This document shows positions 1-7,754 of a stretch of DNA of 10,468 nucleotides, in pieces. The notes below the pieces were generated by a model. It saw nothing but the letters and a program-made list of their open reading frames with translations. It was not told the origin of the DNA and did no database searches. Each line of letters opens with the position of its first letter. Position 1 is the stretch's first letter. A program made the translations under genes and the position numbers. This DNA is from Tannerella sp. Its GTDB lineage: Bacteria > Bacteroidota > Bacteroidia > Bacteroidales > Tannerellaceae. The stretch is taken from contig JAISWC010000131.1 in assembly GCA_031271245.1 (NCBI GenBank), positions 1 through 10,468 of the forward strand, written 5' to 3'.

Positions 1-1619
1 GTATGACCCTACGGGGCGTGGGTGTCGGGAACGAATTGCTGGTGCTTATCGACGGGCATCCGCAGTATATGGGTATCATGGGACATCACATGGCGGATGC
101 GTATGTGGCTTCGGACGTGGAAAGGGTCGAAGTGATCCGGGGGCCGGCCTCCATCCTCTACGGTTCCAATGCCATGGGCGGCGTGCTCAACATCATCACC
201 CGCAGGCAGGAAACCGAAGGGTGGAGCGTCAACGGGCGGGTCATGTACGGCTCGTACAACACGCAGAAATATCAGGCTGGCGCGGGATGGAAAGAGGGAC
301 GGTTCAGCGGACTGGTCTCCATCAACCATGACCGTACGGACGGCCATCGCAGAAATCAGTCCTATTATGATCCCAATAATTCCCGCTTCCATATTACTAA
401 CGGATATACCAAATTAGGCTATCAAATATCCGACCGCTTTCAGGCGTGGGGCGACGTGAGTCTGGCGTCATTCGAGACGCAAAGCCCGGGGCCGGCCTCG
501 AATCCGCTGTTCGAAAACGTGGCCGACATCCTCCGGGGCGTAGCGTCCGTGACGCTGGAAAATACGTACGAAAAGACCGGCGGCGCCTTCAAGGTCTTCT
601 ACAATTTCGGCGACCACAAGATTGACGACGGCTACTCGAACGGCGGTACGCCAAGTCCCTTCCATTTCCGCTCCGGCGACCACAACTGCGGCATCACCTG
701 GTATCAGGTGTTTCGTTTTTTCGAGGGAAACCTGCTTACAGCCGGCCTCGACTACAAAAACTTCGGCGGACGCGCATGGGATACTTTCAAGGACAACACT
801 ACGCCGGACCGGATCTGGGCGGATACTTCGCTGTATGAAATAGCCGGTTACCTCGTGATGCAGCAAACCCTGTTCGAGAAGCTGACCCTGAATGCCGGCA
901 TACGTCTGGAGAACAGCGAGCAGTTCGGCCGTGAATGGATTCCGCAGGCCGGACTGGCTTACCGTCCGTTCCGTCATACGGTTCTGAAAGCCTCCGTATC
1001 GAAGGGATTCCGCAGCCCCAACATCCAGGATCTGTACTACCTGGCGGGCTGGGCAGGTCACAACCCGGACCTGAAACCGGAGCGGATGAACAACTTCGAG
1101 CTTTCCGCTGGACAGTCGCTCCCGAACGGGCGGCTATCGGCCGAACTGACGTGGTTTACGTCCAAAGGTTCCAACATCATCGTGGCTGACTGGTCGAACG
1201 GCTATCCGCCCACCAAATACAATTCGGGCACATTCAAAAACAGCGGCGTTGAATTTTCGCTGAACTGGAACGCGCTGAAAAACCTGCAACTCCACGGCAA
1301 TTATTCCTGCCTCCACATGGACAACATCATCGAATATTCCCCGGAGCAGCAGATCTACCTCTCGGCATCCTACCGCTGGAAGAAATGGGGTGCCAGCGCC
1401 AGCTATCATTACGTGAAAGACCTTCACAACAACCCCGAAGACCTGGACGGCAAGGTCTCCTACGGTCTGCTGGACGCCCGGCTTTCCTTCCGTCCGCTGA
1501 CCTGGCTGGACATCTTTGTCAAGGGCGAGAACCTTACCGACCGCACCTACGAGACTCGCTTCGACTATCCCATGCCCGGCGTCACCGTTTTTGGAGGCAT
1601 CAACGTTTCACTGAAATAA
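1..1619 (+). CDS. TonB-dependent outer-membrane receptor, 5'-truncated by the window edge
   Basis: Outer-membrane gated channel that imports a scarce ligand (metal chelate, cofactor or similar) using TonB/ExbBD energy. About 538 residues are visible. The first 69 or so are the end of the plug domain: an LRGVG strand, LVLIDGHP, then VERVEVIRGPASILYGSNAMGG and LNIITRR, all hallmark plug motifs. The rest is a 22-strand-type barrel rich in alternating aromatic residues, with the late motifs ASVSKGFRSPNIQDLYY, NPDLKPERMNNFELS and GENLTDRTYE, ending GVTVFGGINVSLK. The reading frame is open at base 1, so the first Met seen here is internal. Signal peptide, TonB box and the start of the plug lie outside the window. 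It resembles BtuB/Cir-type single receptors more than SusC, and no SusD partner is present. The next gene follows after 27 bases with no terminator, so the two are probably co-transcribed. Ligand unknown. Confidence 0.95.
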   Translation, partial: MTLRGVGVGNELLVLIDGHPQYMGIMGHHMADAYVASDVERVEVIRGPASILYGSNAMGGVLNIITRRQETEGWSVNGRVMYGSYNTQKYQAGAGWKEGRFSGLVSINHDRTDGHRRNQSYYDPNNSRFHITNGYTKLGYQISDRFQAWGDVSLASFETQSPGPASNPLFENVADILRGVASVTLENTYEKTGGAFKVFYNFGDHKIDDGYSNGGTPSPFHFRSGDHNCGITWYQVFRFFEGNLLTAGLDYKNFGGRAWDTFKDNTTPDRIWADTSLYEIAGYLVMQQTLFEKLTLNAGIRLENSEQFGREWIPQAGLAYRPFRHTVLKASVSKGFRSPNIQDLYYLAGWAGHNPDLKPERMNNFELSAGQSLPNGRLSAELTWFTSKGSNIIVADWSNGYPPTKYNSGTFKNSGVEFSLNWNALKNLQLHGNYSCLHMDNIIEYSPEQQIYLSASYRWKKWGASASYHYVKDLHNNPEDLDGKVSYGLLDARLSFRPLTWLDIFVKGENLTDRTYETRFDYPMPGVTVFGGINVSLK

Positions 1620-1631
1620 TCCGTACTTATC

Positions 1632-1646
1632 ATTATTATTATTATT
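1632..1646 (+). repeat. (ATT)5 trinucleotide tract abutting a start codon
   Basis: Five perfect ATT units run directly into the ATG of the nucleoside hydrolase/FmdE gene and fill most of the gap after the receptor stop codon. There is no Shine-Dalgarno-like sequence here. An A/T-rich, weakly structured leader is what Bacteroidetes ribosomes tend to use, so the tract may be the translation-initiation region. Gain or loss of units would change leader length without touching the reading frame. Confidence 0.85.
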
Positions 1647-3098
1647 ATGCGTCGATTATTGTTTGCGGGGATAATATGCGGGCTGGCGGGCTGTCTGCCT
1701 GTGGCGGCTCATTCGGGAAAAGCCCGGTTCCATGTGTTGATTGATACTGACGGCGCGGCCGACGACCTTCGCGCCATCTGCATATTGCTGGGCAACCGCG
1801 AGGTGGAAGTCCTGTCCGTCACCACCTCGGAGGGCGCCCTGACGCCCGCCGTTGCTGCGCGGAAAGTGACCGCCCTGCTGTGTCACTTCCATCACGAGGG
1901 CATTCCGGTGGGGACGGGGCGTCCGCTGAACATCCCTCCGCCGGCCTGGCGAAAACATTCGGAAGAGGCGCTCTGGGGCGACACGGCGCACTTGGCGGTT
2001 TCGTCGCAGAAGGCTGCGGATTTGCTTGTTCATACGATTGAAAACGAAGAGGAACGGGTGACCGTCATCTGCCTGGGAACGCTTACGAACCTCCATGACG
2101 CGCTGGCCGAACGTCCCGAACTGAAGGAGCGCATCGGGCAGGTCATCTGGTACAGCAGTTCGGCGCAGCCGCTGCAGGGTGCTAACTACGACGCCGACCC
2201 TGTTTCGGCCGACCTCGTACTGGCTTCGGGTATTCCCGTCCATATCGTCTCCGCCGCCGAACCGTATCCTCTTCCGATAGATGCGCAGTATCTGGCGTTG
2301 CTTTCAGGCATTGTGCGGGAACATGCCCGGCACATCGTCCGGACACACAGCACAGGCGCACTCCGTCCCGCAGTTGTGTCCGGCCACATGCAGGCGTGGG
2401 ACGACTGGACGGCGGTCTACCTCTTTGCGCCCGAACTGTTCGACAGCGTCGCCGTGGCGCCTGCGGTCACCGCCCATCGCCCGGCAGACGCTCAGGCCGT
2501 CACCCGGGCGCGAGAAACCATTGTCCGGATACTGACCGGCAAGCCCGACAGCGAGAGCCGCGTCTTCTACGGCTTTCCCGAAGACCCCGGCCTCTATGCC
2601 GATGACGTGGCGCCGACGGTACGCGACATCCTCGCGCGACACGGACAGAGTGAATGGCGGGCAGGCGTGCTCACCAACGAACTGCACGGTCATCTGGGCA
2701 TCTACGCCATCATCGGCGTGAAGATGGGCATCCGCGCCCGCGAATACTTCAACATCGGCGTGGACGACATCAAGGTGACGAGTTATGCCGGTTCGCAGCC
2801 GCCGATCAGCTGCCTGAACGACGGCCTGCAGGTCAGCACCGGCGCAACCCTCGGTCACGGACTTATCTGCGTCTCGCCAGAAGAGCGCATTCGTCCGGAA
2901 GCGACCTTTACATTCAAGAACCGAACACTGCGGCTGCGGCTGAAACCGGAATATGCGCAGCAAATCCGCCGGGACGTGGAGGAGGGTATCCGCCTGCACG
3001 GCAACCTTACCGAAGCCTACTGGATGCATGTTCGCACCCTGGCCATCCGCTACTGGCTGGCGTTTGACCGCCATGAGATATTCGAAATCTCTTCTTAG
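1647..3098 (+). CDS. Secreted nucleoside hydrolase-like / FmdE-like fusion protein
   Basis: 483 residues in two domains. A signal sequence covers residues 1-21. LAGC at 13-16 is a possible lipobox and VAA at 19-21 a possible signal peptidase I site, so the protein is periplasmic or membrane-anchored. Residues about 28-300 match the inosine/uridine-preferring nucleoside hydrolase fold: the metal/ribose motif DTDGAADD (D33, D35, D39, D40), LGTLTNLHDAL (143-153), NYDADP (180-185) and WDDWTAVYLFAPELF (251-265), which aligns with the family's HDP..A motif but has Trp in place of the catalytic His. Residues about 340-450 resemble FmdE, the accessory subunit family of formylmethanofuran dehydrogenase: ELHGHLG (H347, H349), C389 and a ST/GATLGHG stretch (397-405). 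The CPG that normally follows HGH is absent, as is a C-terminal zinc ribbon. The ending RYWLAFDRHEIFEI looks complete. Its place behind a TonB receptor suggests it handles the imported ligand. Substrate and activity are unknown; it may be a binding protein rather than a hydrolase. Confidence 0.85.
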   Translation: MRRLLFAGIICGLAGCLPVAAHSGKARFHVLIDTDGAADDLRAICILLGNREVEVLSVTTSEGALTPAVAARKVTALLCHFHHEGIPVGTGRPLNIPPPAWRKHSEEALWGDTAHLAVSSQKAADLLVHTIENEEERVTVICLGTLTNLHDALAERPELKERIGQVIWYSSSAQPLQGANYDADPVSADLVLASGIPVHIVSAAEPYPLPIDAQYLALLSGIVREHARHIVRTHSTGALRPAVVSGHMQAWDDWTAVYLFAPELFDSVAVAPAVTAHRPADAQAVTRARETIVRILTGKPDSESRVFYGFPEDPGLYADDVAPTVRDILARHGQSEWRAGVLTNELHGHLGIYAIIGVKMGIRAREYFNIGVDDIKVTSYAGSQPPISCLNDGLQVSTGATLGHGLICVSPEERIRPEATFTFKNRTLRLRLKPEYAQQIRRDVEEGIRLHGNLTEAYWMHVRTLAIRYWLAFDRHEIFEISS

Positions 3099-3112
3099 AA
3101 ACTGCATAAATT

Positions 3113-3202
3113 TCATTGCGAATAAATTCTGTTGAACATCAGCGCGATAAAAGCCAGATGCATCATAGCCGTACTCGAAGAGACCTTATACTCGTAATCC
3201 TT
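3113..3202 (-). pseudogene. Remnant of an IS transposase, C-terminal codons only
   Basis: Between the two convergent units, the minus strand reads 29 codons and a TGA stop: KDYEYKV, then SSSTAMMHLAFIALMFNRI, then YSQ. A DYE followed by a hydrophobic helix of the form A..HLAFIALM.NR is the usual ending of IS4/IS5-group DDE transposases. The frame is closed by a stop immediately upstream (3203-3205), and the rest of the element is missing: past 3211 the sequence is the efflux gene. Bases 3099-3112, past the transposase stop, could include the old terminal inverted repeat, but only one end is present so this cannot be tested here. The family call rests on pattern memory from a short segment. Confidence 0.5.
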
Positions 3203-3210
3203 TCATTTGG

Positions 3211-4617
3211 TTAATCCCGGAGCATCGGCCCTCCGGCGGTGCGGAAGTAATCGGTTTCGGCGATGCGCAGTCGGGCTTTGGCTTCGATGTGTCTGCTTCG
3301 AGCTTCCTGCCGGAGCGCCTGCGCTTCCAGCAGAGCCGACAGCGTTTCCATCCCCAGTTCGTAGCGGTCTTTGACCACACGGAGATTTTCCTGCGTTTGC
3401 AGGTATTCGTCGCGTGCAAGGGAAGTCCTGAGCAGCGCTTCGTCCCAGGTGTTCCAGGCTTTCACCATCTCGAGTTGCAGCAGGTCGGCCGATTCCTGCA
3501 TCCGGTACTCCGCGAGCGAGACGTCGGCACGTGCCGAACGCACGCGGTTGTCGCCCTCAATCCACTGCGTGAGAGGAATCCTGAGCGATAGCATCGCCGA
3601 AAACGATGCCCGATCAAACAGTTTCGTGTCGTTGACGAATATCCCGTTGAGGTAGTTGTATCCACCGCCGAGCGTCAACTGAGGCATAAATTCGCTCCGG
3701 ACAAGGTTGACCTGCTGTTTTTTCAGTTCCAGTTCTTTGTTCAGGAGGGCGTATTCCGCACGCACGCTGACGTCGGGAAGGTCTTCCGGCAGGGCGACCG
3801 GCTGCGCATCCGGCAGCGTGTCGACCGGCTCCACGGCGTCGAACAGATTCAATCCGACCGTCATACAGAGGTTCATCCGCGCCAGCCGCAACCCGTTTTC
3901 CGCTTCGCGCACCAGCACCTGCGCCTCGCCCAGTTTCACCCGCGCTTTCATCCGGTCGTTTTCCGGCACCGTTCCCGTCTCCACGCCATGCCCCGCGTCG
4001 TCCGCCACGCGCCGGACGGCTTCCCTGTACTGCTGCGCGGCGAGATGCAGTTCCCGCACCTTCACGTATTCCCAGTAGGCTTGGTCGGTCTTGAGGATGA
4101 CCTCGGCATCGGAACGGACGACGTTCAGCTGCGCCATCTGACGGCCGATTTTAGCCATCCTGTAGGCCGCCGCAATCTTCCCGCCCAGGTAGACGGGCTG
4201 CTCGAACCGGACGCCCGACAGCGTCACGTTATGCGGTTTCAGCCAGATGTCCAAGTCCATGTTAGCCTGTGAAAAAACCTGTCCCCAAAACTGCTTTTCC
4301 CAGTCGGGCATCGGCGTCCGGTTCATGGCCTCCGTCAGCGCGCGGGTGTCGAAGAGGGGATACTGTTTCCGGTAGCGATAGTCCGACGAAGAAAACATAT
4401 ACATCCCCTGGGCGAAGATACGCGGCAGGAAATTCGCCCGGTACGCATTCACTTCGTAGCCGGCCCTGCGCAGTTGCACGTGCGCCGATTTGGCCTGGCG
4501 GTTGCCGGCCAGCGCCAGCGTTCTGCAACTGTCCAGCGTGAGGCGGCTCTGCGCTTGTACGCTCATGCCGCCGGCCAGACACAGGGCGGCAACCAGACAC
4601 GTTATTTTTCCATTCAT
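3211..4617 (-). CDS. TolC-type outer-membrane efflux factor (OMF) of the RND system
   Basis: Trimeric outer-membrane exit duct of the pump encoded just upstream. 468 residues from the chosen start: signal peptide MNGKITCLVAALCLAGGMSVQA, cleaved before Q23, then RLTLDSCRTLALAGN, the typical opening of the mature OEP family. Two OEP repeats follow, each a long alpha-helical hairpin with short beta strands (for example VTLSGVRFEQPVYLGGKIAA and ASFSAMLSLRIPLTQWIEG). Length is normal for the family. The frame stays open upstream to 5253, but that stretch overlaps the pump gene and is out-of-frame translation of it. In-frame ATGs at 4635, 4632 and 4623 are alternative starts; 4617 gives the cleanest signal peptide. 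It lies 23 bases after the pump stop codon, third in the operon. No clear lipobox, so it is probably not lipid-anchored like NodT/OprM-type proteins. No terminator is obvious after the stop. Confidence 0.92.
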   Translation of the reverse strand: MNGKITCLVAALCLAGGMSVQAQSRLTLDSCRTLALAGNRQAKSAHVQLRRAGYEVNAYRANFLPRIFAQGMYMFSSSDYRYRKQYPLFDTRALTEAMNRTPMPDWEKQFWGQVFSQANMDLDIWLKPHNVTLSGVRFEQPVYLGGKIAAAYRMAKIGRQMAQLNVVRSDAEVILKTDQAYWEYVKVRELHLAAQQYREAVRRVADDAGHGVETGTVPENDRMKARVKLGEAQVLVREAENGLRLARMNLCMTVGLNLFDAVEPVDTLPDAQPVALPEDLPDVSVRAEYALLNKELELKKQQVNLVRSEFMPQLTLGGGYNYLNGIFVNDTKLFDRASFSAMLSLRIPLTQWIEGDNRVRSARADVSLAEYRMQESADLLQLEMVKAWNTWDEALLRTSLARDEYLQTQENLRVVKDRYELGMETLSALLEAQALRQEARSRHIEAKARLRIAETDYFRTAGGPMLRD

Positions 4618-4640
4618 TATCATTTCATACATCATATCTC

Positions 4641-7600
4641 TTATTTCACTTTTACGCCGTAGAACAGTGCATAGAACACGGGAATCACCATCAGCGTAAT
4701 CAGCGTACCGACGGTCAGTCCGCTCATAATGACGACCGCCAGCGAGCCGAAGAGCACGTCGGAGAGCAGGGGAATCATCCCCACGATGGACGTGCCCGCC
4801 GCCATGACCACCGGGCGGAAGCGCGACGACGAAGCCGCGAGCAGCGCCTCGACCGCCGGCATCCCCTCCTCCGTCAGGCGCATCACTTCCTCCAGCAGCA
4901 CGATGCCGTTGCGTATCATCATACCCATCAGTCCCAGCGAGGCGACGATGGCCACGAAACCGAACTCCTTCCCGCTTATCAGCAGTCCGCCGACGATGCC
5001 GATGGCCGCCAGCGGAATACACAGGAAGATGATCAGCGGCTTGCGCAAATCCCGGAACAGCAGTATCAGGATAGCGATCATCAGGACGATGGAAACGGGG
5101 ACGCCGGCAAACAGGTAGCGCGTCGACTCGGCGCGCGCCTGGGCTTCGCCCCGCCACGAGAGTTCGTAGCCGGCCGGCAGGGGAATCCGTTCGATCTGCT
5201 CGCGGATGGCCGCCAGCGACTGGGCGGGCGTGTAGCCGAACATGTTGTTGCACTGGGCACAGATGGCGCGTTTGCCGTTGAACCGCCGCACCACCGGGTC
5301 TTCCCAGCGGAGCGTGATGCCGTCGCTGACCCGGCTGACCGGCGAAGGCTCCAGGACGTCCGAAAGTACGGCCGAGAGGCTTTTGTTGCCCAGGAACAGG
5401 TCAGCGACGGTCACCCGGTCGAACGGGAGCGCCAGCGCGGCTACCGGGACGCCGGACAGGTCGCCGACCGGTTCGCCCCGCGCCCCGATGCTCCGCAGAT
5501 AGAGCGGTTCGGACGTGGCGCCGTTGTAGTACGTCCCGACCGGCAGCCCGTCGGTGGCCGACAGCAAGGCCATCGCCACGTCCGGACGCGAGACGCCGGC
5601 GCTGCGTGCCGACGGCTGGTCGTAGCGGACGCTCAGTACGGGCGCCTGCGGTTCCCAGTTGCGGGTGGTCAACATCACCGACGGTTCGGCCTCCATGACG
5701 GCTTCGGCACGGGCGGCAAGGTCTTTCAGCACGGCCGGGTCAGGGCCGCTGAACATGGCCTCTACCGGATAGGGTTTGTACATCAGATTGTATTTTCGGA
5801 TGCGGACATACGCCTGCGGATACTGCTCCGAAAGCTCCTTTTGCAGGGCGGGCAACGCCTGCGACATGGCTCCGGGCGAGGTGAAATCGACGATCAGTTC
5901 GCCGTAGGCCAGCGACGGTTCGGCGATCGAACGCACCAGGTTGTAGCGAAAGGGCGTCCGTCCGTAGCTCGACGTCACGTGCGCCACGTCTTCCCGCGCC
6001 AGCAGGCGGCGTTCCATGTCCTGCAGGTCGGCTTTCACGCGGTTGATATGCGTGCCCTCCGGCATCCTGAATTCGATGTATGCCTGTTCGTATTTGAAAT
6101 CGGGAAAGAAGCCGTGCCGCAAGTGCAGGAATCCCCAGCCGCTCAGGGCGAGCAGGAGCGCGACGACCGCCAGCGTAGCCAGCCGGTGCGACAGCAGGAA
6201 GTACAGCATCTTTCGCAGGGCGACGTGGAAGCGGCCGGTGAAGACTTCGCCGGTCGCCGGAGCATTCTTTTTCGCTCTAAAAAAGAACTCCGCCTGGATG
6301 GGCGCCAAGGTGATGGACAGTATCCAGCTGATGAAAAGCGAGACGGCCAGGACGATGAACATGTCGCGCACGTAGACACCGGCCATGTCGGGCGAGAGGA
6401 AGATGGGGAAAAACGCCAGTATGGCAATCAGGGTGGCGCCCAGCAGGGGGACGGCGGTCTTGCGGGCGGTGTTCGTCAGGGAGAGCGGTTTCCCGATTCC
6501 CCGCTGCGTGTCCACCAGAATCCCGTCGATGACCACCACCGCGTCGTCCACCAGCATTCCCATGGCCAGCACCAGCGCCCCCAGTGAAACGCGCTGCAGC
6601 GTCCCGCCGAACAGGTCAAGGATGATAAACGACCCCAGCACGATGACCAGCAGGTTCGTGCCCAGTACAATGCCGCTGCGGAATCCCATCGTCAGCATCA
6701 GTACCGCAATTACGATAAGGATGGCCGCTATCAGGTTTTCCAGAAAGACGCTGATGGCTTCGTTCACCCGGTCGGACTGGAAGAAGACCTTGTGAAAGTC
6801 AATGCCCAGTGGAATGCTTCCCTCGCGTTCCATCCGGTGCAGATACGCTTCCACCCGCTTCCCCACTTTCGTGATGTCGTGTCCGTGCACCATCGAAACG
6901 GCCAGCCCGATCGCCCGCTGTCCATCGTAACGCATCATCTGGCGTTCCGGTTCCACAATGCCCGCGTGCACGTCGGCAATGTCCTTCAGGCGCAGCTGAT
7001 CGTTCTCGTGTCCCCGGATAAGCAGGTTGCCGATGTCGGCCATGCTGCCGTAGCTGCCGGTCACGTCGAGGCGTATTCGCCGGTCGCCGCTGTTGAAGTA
7101 TCCGGGATAGACCGTCCGGTTCTGGTTGCGGATGGTCAGCAGCAGTTCGTAGAAGTGCACACCCAGGTGCGCCAGCCGGTCCTGGCGGATGTCGATGTAA
7201 ACGCACGGTTTCTGTTCGCCGAACGTCGCCACCTTGCCCACACCTTCGACGGCGTAGAGTTCGCGCCTGATTTTGTCCACATGATCGTTAAAGTCGGCGT
7301 CCGAAAAGCCGTCGACGGTCAGGACGTAAAACAGTCCGTAAACGTCGCCGAAGTCGTCCATCACAACGGGCGCATCCGCTTCGGCCGGCAGCGAGGGAAC
7401 AAGGTCGTTCACCTTGCGGCGCAGCAGGTCCCAGTGCTGCTGAATCTCCCTTTCCGGCAGGGTGACGTCCAGCATGACCTGAATGATGGACAGGTCGGCG
7501 GACGACTTCGATTCCACCGTCCCAACGCCCGACATGGATCGGATGGCCTTTTCGAGCGGGTCGGTCACCTGGAGTTCCACCTCGTAGGCCGAGGCGCCGG

Positions 7601-7754
7601 GATATACCGTCACGACCTGTGCGACGCGCACCACCAGTTCGGGGTCTTCCATCTTTCCCATCCGCAGAAAGGAAAACACGCCGCCCGCCAGCATTGCGCC
7701 CACCAGGAAGCAGACCAGCAGGCGATTTTTCAATGCCCATTCCGCCGGATTCAT
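4641..7754 (-). CDS. RND-family efflux pump, inner-membrane permease (HAE/AcrB-like)
   Basis: Proton-driven inner-membrane transporter that passes substrates from periplasm or membrane to the outer-membrane duct. 1037 residues, full length for the family. TM1 at about 12-32 is followed by the MEDPE motif (about 35-39). Two periplasmic porter/docking regions and two sets of membrane helices follow. TM4 has LAMGMLVDDAVVVIDG with the conserved Asp pair D403/D404 (AcrB D407/D408). TM10 reads SLGLMGMMIRNGIVLLEE, so R948 stands where AcrB has K940. RPVVMAAGTS puts A985 at the AcrB T978 position. The ATG at 7754 is chosen because its A is shared with the TGA of the upstream gene (TGATG) and GGGAGGA lies 8 bases before it; a GTG one codon earlier is possible. 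The MEDPE/IRNGI signature places it away from AcrB itself. Substrate cannot be told. Confidence 0.96.
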   Translation of the reverse strand: MNPAEWALKNRLLVCFLVGAMLAGGVFSFLRMGKMEDPELVVRVAQVVTVYPGASAYEVELQVTDPLEKAIRSMSGVGTVESKSSADLSIIQVMLDVTLPEREIQQHWDLLRRKVNDLVPSLPAEADAPVVMDDFGDVYGLFYVLTVDGFSDADFNDHVDKIRRELYAVEGVGKVATFGEQKPCVYIDIRQDRLAHLGVHFYELLLTIRNQNRTVYPGYFNSGDRRIRLDVTGSYGSMADIGNLLIRGHENDQLRLKDIADVHAGIVEPERQMMRYDGQRAIGLAVSMVHGHDITKVGKRVEAYLHRMEREGSIPLGIDFHKVFFQSDRVNEAISVFLENLIAAILIVIAVLMLTMGFRSGIVLGTNLLVIVLGSFIILDLFGGTLQRVSLGALVLAMGMLVDDAVVVIDGILVDTQRGIGKPLSLTNTARKTAVPLLGATLIAILAFFPIFLSPDMAGVYVRDMFIVLAVSLFISWILSITLAPIQAEFFFRAKKNAPATGEVFTGRFHVALRKMLYFLLSHRLATLAVVALLLALSGWGFLHLRHGFFPDFKYEQAYIEFRMPEGTHINRVKADLQDMERRLLAREDVAHVTSSYGRTPFRYNLVRSIAEPSLAYGELIVDFTSPGAMSQALPALQKELSEQYPQAYVRIRKYNLMYKPYPVEAMFSGPDPAVLKDLAARAEAVMEAEPSVMLTTRNWEPQAPVLSVRYDQPSARSAGVSRPDVAMALLSATDGLPVGTYYNGATSEPLYLRSIGARGEPVGDLSGVPVAALALPFDRVTVADLFLGNKSLSAVLSDVLEPSPVSRVSDGITLRWEDPVVRRFNGKRAICAQCNNMFGYTPAQSLAAIREQIERIPLPAGYELSWRGEAQARAESTRYLFAGVPVSIVLMIAILILLFRDLRKPLIIFLCIPLAAIGIVGGLLISGKEFGFVAIVASLGLMGMMIRNGIVLLEEVMRLTEEGMPAVEALLAASSSRFRPVVMAAGTSIVGMIPLLSDVLFGSLAVVIMSGLTVGTLITLMVIPVFYALFYGVKVK

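Noticed and set aside
2304..3116. 270-codon minus-strand open frame
   Set aside because: Antisense to the FmdE-like and hydrolase domains, which have clear family motifs; the composition is that of a shadow frame.
4618..5253. Upstream extension of the outer-membrane factor frame, which would give a 680-residue protein
   Set aside because: This part overlaps the RND pump gene in another frame, its translation is arginine-rich and low in family signal, and a clean signal peptide begins at 4617.
5841..6587. 248-codon plus-strand open frame
   Set aside because: Antisense to the pump gene, with low-complexity Gln/Gly/Arg/Asp composition; no evidence of coding.
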